From: Fidelibacterota bacterium 46_43
Lineage (GTDB): Bacteria > Fidelibacterota > Fidelibacteria > Fidelibacterales > Fidelibacteraceae
Direction of reading: 5' to 3'
Assembly: GCA_001509335.1 (NCBI GenBank)
Contig: LGGY01000188.1
Coordinates: 1-5,960 of the forward strand
Length of the DNA: 5,960 nt
The notes beneath the pieces were generated by a model. That model was not told the origin of the DNA, made no database searches, and saw only the letters and a list, made by a program, of their open reading frames with translations. Position numbers and translations under genes: made by a program. Positions 1 to 4,778 of this stretch are shown piece by piece (the stretch's first letter is position 1; every line of letters begins with the position of its first letter).

Positions 1-491
1 GGGACATCGAGTGAGAGTACCGGTCGCTTTGATGCATTGATTCGATTAATCCAGGCAGCAAGATTTTCTTTTGGTTCTCCCTGTAAACCATAGCCAACCA
101 TGGAATCAATGATTAAATCGAAGTGCTCAGGGCTCGGGTCATCTATGATGTAATCACCCATATGGTTGATTATTTCCCATTGCTGGTTTACAATACCTTT
201 TAGTTTTGTTTGGTTCTTAATGAGTTTGACTTTGATATTAAAACCTCGGTTGATAAGATGCCTTGCTGCAGCTAAACCGCCGCCGCCATTGTTCCCTGAG
301 CCAATTAATAATAAGAAAGAGGGATCATCAATGTTTCTTGTTAGGTTTTGAGCACAATCTGCTAAATTTCGGCCGGCATTTTCCATCATTTGGACCAGGG
401 AGATATTATAAACCTCGATCATCAGTCGATCAACTTCTGCCATCTGTGCGGTTGTTAATTGGGGTAAACTCATTATAGCCTCATTGGTCAT
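1..491 (-). CDS. nnrE: NAD(P)H-hydrate epimerase-type protein (YjeF_N domain), C-terminus cut by window edge
   Basis: The frame is open for 163 codons from the ATG at 491 to the left edge. The visible protein has the YjeF_N order: an N-terminal helix AQMAEVDRLMIE (about residues 15-26), MMENAGR (35-41), the glycine/Asn loop GSGNNGGGGLAAARHL (64-79), the segment IIDSMVGYGLQGEP (127-140) with the Asp (D129) expected to be catalytic, and LSLDV (159-163) just before the usual PSG. Family members epimerise the hydrated forms of NADH and NADPH in the cytoplasm so that the dehydratase can repair them. It is unknown whether this protein stands alone or is fused to the dehydratase domain, since the end lies outside. 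The loop has Gly71 where the family usually has Asp. ATG 491 has AGGA 8 bases upstream; an internal ATG at 473 (protein starting MSLPQLTT) has GAGG 5 bases upstream and is equally likely. No convincing promoter was found directly upstream. Confidence 0.82.
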   Translation of the reverse strand, partial: MTNEAIMSLPQLTTAQMAEVDRLMIEVYNISLVQMMENAGRNLADCAQNLTRNIDDPSFLLLIGSGNNGGGGLAAARHLINRGFNIKVKLIKNQTKLKGIVNQQWEIINHMGDYIIDDPSPEHFDLIIDSMVGYGLQGEPKENLAAWINRINASKRPVLSLDV

Positions 492-639
492 CTGATTTTT
501 CCTGGAATAATAAATAATCGACTTCGTGGTAAGGAACCCTTTCAGGTTTTTCCCTGTATTTCTAAAATTCCTAACGGTTTCTTAACTTTCACCACCATAC
601 AAAGATCTGATAATTCTTGAAAATGATGGATCTTCAATC

Positions 640-760
640 TTAAGAGAGAAAACCGCCCACGTGGTGGGCGGTTTTAGAGAGGGAGAGAAAAATTTGAGAG
701 TGGTATAAACTGTCACTTGGGAATTGGCGGATACAAGGAGAATATATACGACAATTCATA
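640..760 (-). ncRNA. candidate small RNA or attenuated leader, about 115 nt
   Basis: A strong promoter (766-794) predicts a transcript starting near 760 and ending at the rho-independent terminator at 649-675. Reading the minus strand, the RNA would begin with a hairpin: arms at 749-757 and 721-729 pair in 8 of 9 positions (GAAUUGUCG with CGCCAAUUC). Its loop holds UUCUCCUUG, complementary to a consensus Shine-Dalgarno AAGGAG. A pyrimidine-rich single-stranded stretch (CUCUCCCUCUCU, about 678-689) follows, then the terminator stem. This is the build of a trans-acting small RNA, but it could also be an attenuated leader of the epimerase gene, whose start codon lies about 160 bases beyond the terminator. 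A 39-codon frame with ATG at the predicted +1 (759 down to 640) also fits a leaderless peptide, though it reads through the terminator stem and matches nothing I recognise. No known RNA family is recognised. Confidence 0.45.
649..675 (-). terminator. rho-independent terminator with near-symmetric stem
   Basis: Arms 649-660 (AAAACCGCCCAC on the plus strand) and 664-675 are perfect reverse complements; in practice the loop is about 5 bases. On the minus strand the stem is followed by UUUUCUCUCUU, a usable U-rich tail. On the plus strand it is followed by UUUUAGAG, so it could also work weakly in that direction. It lies between the promoter at 766-794 and the epimerase gene. Confidence 0.72.
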
Positions 761-765
761 TCTAA

Positions 766-794
766 ATAATACAATAAAATCTCTCGAATGTCAA
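766..794 (-). promoter_or_regulatory. near-consensus sigma70-type promoter
   Basis: On the minus strand TTGACA (789-794) is followed by a 17-base spacer and TATTAT (766-771). The -35 is a perfect match, the -10 matches 5 of 6, and the spacing is ideal. The start is predicted near 759-760. It is the best promoter match in the window and has no obvious gene directly behind it; it drives the terminator-bounded transcript described at 640-760. Confidence 0.72.
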
Positions 795-886
795 TATCTT
801 TCGGACTTTTATTAGCAATTCCTTTATGATTTATAAGGTATCAACTGTAGTTCTGAGATTGTTTGCCAGATTTGTTGATCAATTAT

Positions 887-972
887 CAAGCTGAAAATAA
901 TGAAACAGAGTCATAACGGCGAAAAAAGGATACACAGGATATCTTATCGCTTTTGAAGTCATTTTCAGCTTG
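887..972. repeat. long-range perfect 12-base inverted repeat, possible structured element
   Basis: CAAGCTGAAAAT at 887-898 is exactly repeated in reverse complement at 961-972, with 62 bases between. The interior holds a weaker nested pairing (GCGA...GGATA against TATC...TCGC, about 919-952). The element lies about 70 bases past the stop of the HTH-cupin gene and has no U-tract next to it, so it is not a standard terminator. The rest of 795-1041 shows no supported gene; it holds the palindrome TTGATCAA at 875-882. Confidence 0.45.
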
Positions 973-1041
973 CCAATGACATCTAGGTTTACGGAGCCAT
1001 ATGTTCAGTAGCAACGAAATGTGCGTCTTTAATCTCGATGT

Positions 1042-1644
1042 TTATTCCGTGAGCTCGTAATAAGTGAGTAAATTTCCCTGTTTGTCCAGGCTTTCGGTTG
1101 TGGCTGAAGCGACGATTAATAGTTTTGCCGGCAGGCTTTCATTTACATTCTTGATCAGGGTGCCTTTGAAACTTGTCAGGTGAGCGCTGTCGCCATGGTC
1201 CAGTCTGATTGGGCTTTTATTAGGAATGGTGACTTCCACCTGGCCTTCTTTGACGAGGATAAAAGTTTCACCTTTTTGAACTTTGAAGCTATCGTGGACA
1301 CTTGCCGGGGGGATCAGCGCCTGGATTGCTTTGAAGGATAAATTATCCTCAGGTGAGCGTAAGATCAGCGCTAATTTATTCGCTGAACCGATCTCGTGCC
1401 AGGCTTTTACCTGTTCATCACGAACGACATAGGCGTCTTCTTCTTCAATATCCTGGAAAATTTGGAACAGGCGAACATTATAGAAATTTGCCAGTTTTTG
1501 AAGGTTTTCGACTGAGATTGATGCTCGATCCCTTTCGATCAGGGAGATGAATGAAATAGACAGGTCTGCTCCTGCTGCGACTTCGTTGAGTTTGTAGCCT
1601 TTTTGATGACGTAATTCACGTAATTTTTGTCCTAAAGTTGCCAT
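1042..1644 (-). CDS. XRE-type HTH regulator with C-terminal cupin sensor domain
   Basis: The 200-residue protein has an N-terminal HTH of the XRE/Cro type (about residues 7-60: LRELRHQKGYKLNEVA, then LSISFISLIERDRASIS as recognition helix and turn). A short acidic linker (66-70) leads to a cupin-like beta barrel (about 105-180). Proteins of this build bind a small ligand in the cupin and control nearby or metabolic genes. The usual cupin metal set is incomplete: H117 and E126 sit in the first motif, but the second motif (about 148-166) lacks the usual His before the conserved Asn, so a metal-free ligand pocket is likely. The ATG at 1644 follows AAAGGA at a spacing of 8. It is divergent from the DtxR-family gene; a 16-base palindrome at 1674-1689 overlaps its promoter and may allow self-control. 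Targets and ligand cannot be read from the sequence. Confidence 0.85.
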   Translation of the reverse strand: MATLGQKLRELRHQKGYKLNEVAAGADLSISFISLIERDRASISVENLQKLANFYNVRLFQIFQDIEEEDAYVVRDEQVKAWHEIGSANKLALILRSPEDNLSFKAIQALIPPASVHDSFKVQKGETFILVKEGQVEVTIPNKSPIRLDHGDSAHLTSFKGTLIKNVNESLPAKLLIVASATTESLDKQGNLLTYYELTE

Positions 1645-1673
1645 TTTCTTTTTCCTTTCTCATTATTATTATA

Positions 1674-1702
1674 ATTTTACCTTTAAAATGAACTAATTTG
1701 AA
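1674..1702 (-). promoter_or_regulatory. candidate promoter and palindrome upstream of the HTH-cupin gene
   Basis: On the minus strand TTCAAA (1697-1702), a 17-base spacer and TAAAAT (1674-1679) form a plausible promoter; TATAAT directly downstream (1668-1673) with TTAGTT (1691-1696) is an alternative. The perfect inverted repeat ATTTTA-CCTT-TAAAAT (1674-1689) covers the -10 and part of the spacer, a position suited to a self-acting repressor. AT-rich sequence makes chance matches likely. Confidence 0.35.
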
Positions 1703-1710
1703 TAATATTT

Positions 1711-1749
1711 CAAGATTTTGTATTTGGTAAGTATTTATCTACAATCTTG
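1711..1749. promoter_or_regulatory. 7-base inverted repeat overlapping the -35 of the metalloregulator promoter
   Basis: CAAGATT (1711-1717) and AATCTTG (1743-1749) are perfect reverse complements 25 bases apart; with a small bulge the pairing extends to TGTA/TACA. The right arm overlaps the -35 hexamer at 1747-1752. It may be a split operator for one of the two divergent regulators, or chance in an AT-rich spacer. Confidence 0.3.
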
Positions 1750-1774
1750 ACGGCGAATTTTCCAATGCTACAAT
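1747..1774 (+). promoter_or_regulatory. extended -10 promoter for the DtxR-family gene
   Basis: TTGACG (1747-1752), a 16-base spacer, and TACAAT (1769-1774) preceded by TGC (an extended -10, TGn). The predicted start near 1781 leaves an untranslated leader of only about 20 bases before the ATG at 1802. Confidence 0.6.
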
Positions 1775-1801
1775 AGAAACAAAGGAATTGATCGGGTATG
1801 A

Positions 1802-2503
1802 ATGATGTCCATTGAGAACCAAAAGCCAAGTCCGACAATTGAAGATTATTTAGGCGTGATCTATACGCTTGACAGGGATGGGGAGCGCGTGATTGGTGCC
1901 AGGCTGGCTGAATCCCTGGATGTTTCACCCCCCACAGTCACTGCAACCTTGAAGCGCATGTGTCGAGATGGATGGATTGAGATCAATGATGATAAAGAGG
2001 TGTCACTCACATCGCAGGGCAGGGTAATGGCGACGAGTTTGATCAGACGGCATATGTTGACGGAATGGATGCTGTCGCGTGTTTTGAAACTGCCGCTGGC
2101 GGAATTGCATCGCGAAGCACACCAGATTGAGCATACGCTTTCAAAAGAAGTGGAAGCGCGCCTTCAATCCGAGATGGCGGATCCACGCTTGTGTCCGCAT
2201 GGGAATCCATTACCGGGCTTTGAAGGTGAAGTCAGTCAGTGGATCCCCCTGTCATCAATAAATGCCGGCTCAGGCGTGGTAGTTAAACGAATTCATGAGA
2301 ATATCGAAGATGATTACGAACGCCTGTCGTTTCTTGAAAAAGAAGGCTTGATCCCAGGTGCCCGCATCCTTGTGGAAGAGGTGCTGACTTTCAATGAAAC
2401 AATCAGGATTAAGGTGAACAAGAAAGATGTTGTACTGGGATTAAGGCTTGCTGATCGGGTATTTGTTGCACAGGATCCAGAGAATAACCAGGTCCAGTCA
2501 TAA
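1802..2503 (+). CDS. DtxR/MntR-family metal-dependent transcriptional regulator
   Basis: This 233-residue cytoplasmic regulator has the three-part DtxR build: winged HTH (about 9-74, with VSPPTVTATLKRM as recognition helix), dimerisation and metal-binding helices (about 75-140, ending in the typical HGNPLPG at 133-139), and a C-terminal FeoA/SH3-like domain (about 150-226). By position, the metal ligands are D15 (Asp8 of MntR, Met10 of DtxR), H84, E88, H103, H107 (Cys102 of DtxR, Glu99 of MntR), E110 and H111; G18 stands where MntR has Glu11. Family members repress metal uptake or activate efflux when iron or manganese binds. The ion here cannot be settled, and no transporter gene lies beside it. 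Start 1802 has only a weak, distant AAAGGA (1781-1786); the next codon, ATG 1805, is also possible. An ATG at 1798 is excluded because it meets a stop after five codons. Confidence 0.88.
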   Translation: MMSIENQKPSPTIEDYLGVIYTLDRDGERVIGARLAESLDVSPPTVTATLKRMCRDGWIEINDDKEVSLTSQGRVMATSLIRRHMLTEWMLSRVLKLPLAELHREAHQIEHTLSKEVEARLQSEMADPRLCPHGNPLPGFEGEVSQWIPLSSINAGSGVVVKRIHENIEDDYERLSFLEKEGLIPGARILVEEVLTFNETIRIKVNKKDVVLGLRLADRVFVAQDPENNQVQS

Positions 2504-2511
2504 ATAACGGC

Positions 2512-3300
2512 TTATACTGCGTTTACAGCTTCATATAGCCTTGGTACCTGCTCCCGAAGCACAGCTTGATCGGTACGCCAGACAAAAACCTCTCCAATAC
2601 CACCGTACTCAAAAGCAAGGATCTCTGGCTTTCGCCACACCCCGGATCGTATCTGGCCTAATGCCCAATCAAACAAAGCCCAATCTTCCTCATCGAGCCC
2701 GAAATGATCTTCCAGCACCCCATTATAAAACCTGACTCCTGTGATATGCATCTCAACCAATCGGTCAATCGGTAGATTTGATATATACTTTTTGACGTCC
2801 ATACCCAGGGTGTTGGCAGTGATTCGGGCATGTGCCAGGTCAAGCAGCAGCATGCAATTTGTATCCAGGATGACATTTGTGAAAACCAGGCTGTCTGTTG
2901 CATAGCGCAGATGCGGTGTTTTTTCAGTAAAGGGAAAATGCTCCAGGGCGACACCTGTCGGACCAAAATAATCCGTCATCCGGCTGATTTCTTCACGCCA
3001 AAGGGTGTTGATCTTTGATCTCTCGACTGTGTCTGTAGGGTCAAAATGTGGCGGTGCAACCATGTGCGTATTGACATGCGGTGTGGCAGTCTTTTCTTTG
3101 AATCCTTTAATTCTTACAAAATCAAAGTCAAATGTGTGCCCCAGTCCTGCTTTAAGATCAAAATGGATGGTGATTGGGCCACATAGAGATGCTTCTTCAA
3201 GCATACCTTCCCAATCCGGGCATTTGATCAGGTCAACACGGACAGAATCATCTTTGATCAGGCGTGCGAGCGGAAGCGAATAATTAACAGCGAGCTGCAT
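2512..3300 (-). CDS. DUF692/MNIO-like TIM-barrel protein (putative multinuclear non-heme iron enzyme)
   Basis: The 262-residue protein reads as a compact TIM barrel with conserved His, Asp and Glu at strand ends: HFDLKAG (H46), NTHMV (H79), ALEHFPF (E120), LLLDLAHARITA (D154, H157), VEMHITG (H185), LEDHFGLDEEDW (D198, H199) and LAFEYGGIG (E231). This pattern fits the DUF692/UPF0276 group, now called MNIO, in which two or three iron ions are held by such residues and cysteines or other side chains of peptides are oxidised (MbnB, TglH). Other features are LIKCPDW (24-30) near the start and a WRTDQAVLREQVPRLY helix at the end. No signal peptide is seen. It starts 6 bases after the stop of the cupin gene (TAG-CCGCCA-ATG) with AGAGG about 11 bases upstream, so the two are co-transcribed and probably coupled. 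A generic xylose-isomerase-like barrel is the alternative. No RiPP precursor or partner protein is adjacent, so the substrate is unknown. Confidence 0.72.
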   Translation of the reverse strand: MQLAVNYSLPLARLIKDDSVRVDLIKCPDWEGMLEEASLCGPITIHFDLKAGLGHTFDFDFVRIKGFKEKTATPHVNTHMVAPPHFDPTDTVERSKINTLWREEISRMTDYFGPTGVALEHFPFTEKTPHLRYATDSLVFTNVILDTNCMLLLDLAHARITANTLGMDVKKYISNLPIDRLVEMHITGVRFYNGVLEDHFGLDEEDWALFDWALGQIRSGVWRKPEILAFEYGGIGEVFVWRTDQAVLREQVPRLYEAVNAV

Positions 3301-3306
3301 TGGCGG

Positions 3307-3678
3307 CTAAGCCTCTTCGATGTCAAAGGAATCATCGGGTGACCAGGCCGGGACACAAACAGCAAGAAAAACCAGGTCCTGCTCACCCTGGTTTGAAATT
3401 TGATGAACATCAAGCGGTTCAAGCAGGACAGCCTCGCCTGGCATTAATTTGTGGACTGTGTTGTTAATTTCTACGCTAGCAGCACCTGAGAGAATGAAAT
3501 AGGATTCCTCTGAATGTTTATGGAAATGTTTGGATGAATTATTCCCTGACTGGATACGGACTTCTGCCAGGCTGTGGCTGGTCACATCACCTGCAATACG
3601 GCCTAAAATCTCCTGCAAATTTTCACCGCCGGGGTTGTTCAGCATCTCAGGTAGATTTTCTTTGTTGGAAATTTTCAT
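3307..3678 (-). CDS. small single-domain cupin protein
   Basis: The 123-residue protein is a single cupin_2 barrel. Motif 1 is HFHKHSEESYFILSG (51-65), an HxHx4E pattern with likely metal ligands H51, H53 and E58. Motif 2 is PGEAVLLEPLDVHQISN (80-96) with H92 as fourth ligand. A hydrophobic strand (LVFLAVCVPAW, 102-112) and a short acidic tail follow. Cupins of this size are isomerases, dioxygenases or ligand binders; the exact reaction cannot be read. The ATG at 3678 has AAGGA at a spacing of about 8. It is the first gene of a unit with the MNIO-like gene, 6 bases downstream. The upstream region has a candidate promoter with two perfect palindromes, which points to repression by a dimeric regulator. 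Confidence 0.82.
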   Translation of the reverse strand: MKISNKENLPEMLNNPGGENLQEILGRIAGDVTSHSLAEVRIQSGNNSSKHFHKHSEESYFILSGAASVEINNTVHKLMPGEAVLLEPLDVHQISNQGEQDLVFLAVCVPAWSPDDSFDIEEA

Positions 3679-3702
3679 TTACTTATTCCTTTTGTCCAGG
3701 CT

Positions 3703-3717
3703 ATTGAATCATTCAAT
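3703..3717. promoter_or_regulatory. 15-base perfect palindrome, candidate operator
   Basis: ATTGAAT-C-ATTCAAT is a perfect 7-1-7 inverted repeat lying 25 bases before the cupin start codon, at about +4 to +18 of the predicted cupin transcript. That position suits a repressor roadblock. The cognate regulator is unknown. Confidence 0.42.
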
Positions 3718-3727
3718 ATTACTCAAG

Positions 3728-3756
3728 ATTATGATCTCGGATCATGTTAAAGTTAA
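3728..3756 (-). promoter_or_regulatory. candidate promoter of the cupin/MNIO-like operon with an internal palindrome
   Basis: On the minus strand TTAACT (3751-3756), a 17-base spacer and CATAAT (3728-3733) form a moderate promoter. The perfect palindrome ATGATC-TCG-GATCAT (3731-3745) fills the spacer and covers half of the -10, a classic repressor position. Predicted start near 3721. Confidence 0.45.
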
Positions 3757-3768
3757 GTGAATTTCAGA

Positions 3769-3798
3769 ATGACATTATGGTAACATAAATTTTATTAT
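3769..3798 (+). promoter_or_regulatory. candidate promoter of the class II aldolase gene
   Basis: ATGACA (3769-3774, 5 of 6 to consensus), an 18-base spacer and TATTAT (3793-3798, 5 of 6). The start is predicted near 3805, giving a leader of about 27 bases that carries the strong AGGAGG ribosome site at 3820-3825, 6 bases before the ATG. Confidence 0.5.
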
Positions 3799-3831
3799 GG
3801 GTTTTGTTGAAAAGCGGTCAGGAGGATAAGG

Positions 3832-4470
3832 ATGCTTTTGAAAACGGAACGAGAAGCAGTATTATTTTTCAGTAAAAAACTTCTATCCTCCGGGCTGGTC
3901 AAAGGAAGCGGGGGGAATATCAGCTTAAGCAACCCGGAAAAGACAATGATGGCTGTGACGCCTTCAGGGCTTGCTTATGATGTCATGAATCTCGACGACA
4001 TTGTCGTGATAGACATGGCCGGTCACAAGCTCGAAGGCGATTTGAAGCCGACCTCAGAAATCGCTTTTCACATTGCACTGCAAAATTTGCGTCCCGAAAT
4101 CCATGCCGTCGTCCATACGCATTCAGACTACGCCACTGCCCTGGCGTGTTTGGGTTGGGAATTGCCGGCAGTCCACTACCTGATTGGTTTTGGGGGTAAA
4201 AAAGTGTCGGTTGCCCCTTATGCCACATATGGTACCCAGGAGCTCTCTGATAATATTTGTTCTGTAATTGGCAGATCAAATGCTGTTTTGATGGCTAATC
4301 ATGGACTGGTTTGTGTTGGAACGGACCTGAAGCAGGCTTTTACGACTGCGGAGATGATCGAGTATGTCTCACACCTGTATTTGCTGACAAAATCGGTGGG
4401 GGAGCCTGCCATTCTCAGTGACCAGCAGATGGATGAAGTGATTGAAAAGTTCAAGCATTATGGCAAATGA
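3832..4470 (+). CDS. class II aldolase/adducin family protein, L-fuculose-phosphate aldolase-like
   Basis: This 212-residue protein is about the length of E. coli FucA (215) and follows it along its whole length. It has GSGGNISL (25-32) and TPSG (43-46) for phosphate binding, PTSEIAFH (73-80) with the catalytic Glu E76, VHTHS (94-98) with zinc ligands H95 and H97, HYLIGFGG and VAPYATYGTQELS (115-139), and NHG (156-158) with the third zinc ligand H157. Such enzymes cleave L-fuculose or L-rhamnulose-type phosphates to dihydroxyacetone phosphate and lactaldehyde, or act on pentulose or methylthio-sugar phosphates; the substrate cannot be fixed from sequence. The perfect AGGAGG at a spacing of 6 supports the start. 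It is divergent from the cupin/MNIO-like unit and convergent with the ABC exporter, so it appears to be a single-gene transcript. No fucose kinase or isomerase is in view. Confidence 0.86.
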   Translation: MLLKTEREAVLFFSKKLLSSGLVKGSGGNISLSNPEKTMMAVTPSGLAYDVMNLDDIVVIDMAGHKLEGDLKPTSEIAFHIALQNLRPEIHAVVHTHSDYATALACLGWELPAVHYLIGFGGKKVSVAPYATYGTQELSDNICSVIGRSNAVLMANHGLVCVGTDLKQAFTTAEMIEYVSHLYLLTKSVGEPAILSDQQMDEVIEKFKHYGK

Positions 4471-4500
4471 TCACAAATTGAACTTGTTGATGTCCAAATT

Positions 4501-4533
4501 AAAAAACCCTCTCCCTTGCCAAAGGGAGAGGGT
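4501..4533 (-). terminator. rho-independent terminator for the ABC exporter, built from a palindromic repeat unit
   Basis: Arms 4506-4517 and 4522-4533 pair perfectly over 12 bases (ACCCTCTCCCTT on the plus strand) with a 4-base loop. Read on the minus strand the stem ends in GGGUUUUUU (the A-run at 4501-4506), a textbook terminator. It lies about 245 bases past the exporter stop codon. Confidence 0.68.
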
Positions 4534-4638
4534 ATGGCGAGGGTTCCCACAAAAATGTAGCCACCCCATTTAGATCTTTCTAGCTATTGGAAAGTTTCCC
4601 ACCCTCACCTCAATCCTCTCCCTTCCCGAGGGAGAGGA
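4506..4638. repeat. pair of GGGAGAGG-type palindromic repeat units in opposite orientation
   Basis: Unit 1 is a 12-base-pair hairpin (4506-4533) followed by TATGGCGAGGGTTCCCAC. Unit 2, on the other strand, is a 10-base-pair hairpin (4614-4623 with 4629-4638) followed by TTGAGGTGAGGGTGGG. Both share GGGAGAGG, a short gap and GAGGGT, and point toward each other across about 60 bases. The form matches REP-like intergenic repeats found in many bacterial genomes; copy number in this genome cannot be seen. Together with the flanking terminators they fill the 308-base gap 4471-4778, in which no gene is seen. Confidence 0.6.
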
Positions 4639-4687
4639 AGAAGGACTCTTGCTATCCTGGGTCATCAAGTCGAGTAGAAGCACTTTT

Positions 4688-4723
4688 AGGACAGCCTCTT
4701 AGGTTGTTCTTGTTCTTTTTTTT
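4688..4723 (+). terminator. rho-independent terminator, probably for the aldolase transcript
   Basis: A 10-base-pair stem (4688-4697 with 4701-4710, including two G-U pairs, loop CUU) is followed by UGUUCUUUUUUUU (4711-4723). It is oriented for plus-strand transcription, about 218 bases beyond the aldolase stop, with the repeat pair in between. A further imperfect hairpin (4725-4735 with 4754-4763) lies between it and the exporter stop codon. Confidence 0.55.
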
Positions 4724-4778
4724 ACAGCTTTCTCGTTTATCATCCTAAATTGTCGAAAAGCTGCAAATATAAATTAAA

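Noticed and set aside
166..478. Two plus-strand open frames of 61 and 71 codons
   Set aside because: Both lie opposite the YjeF_N coding sequence, which has clear family motifs on the minus strand.
879..962. 27-codon minus-strand frame (MTSKAIRYPVYPFF...) inside the inverted repeat
   Set aside because: It has no ribosome site and no promoter of its own, and both ends fall in or near the repeat arms; chance is the simplest explanation.
1710..1928. 72-codon minus-strand frame crossing the metalloregulator start
   Set aside because: It covers the promoter and the HTH-coding region of the opposite gene, and has no ribosome site or recognisable domain.
2658..3283. Overlapping frames on both strands within the MNIO-like gene (minus 2658-2966, plus 2830-3018, plus 3005-3283)
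   Set aside because: They are out of frame with or antisense to a gene with a full set of family motifs and show no domain of their own.
2512..3678. A complete RiPP cluster around the MNIO-like gene
   Set aside because: No Cys-rich short precursor, recognition-element protein or dedicated exporter was found next to it; the ABC exporter at the right is over 1 kb away and separated by an opposite-strand gene.
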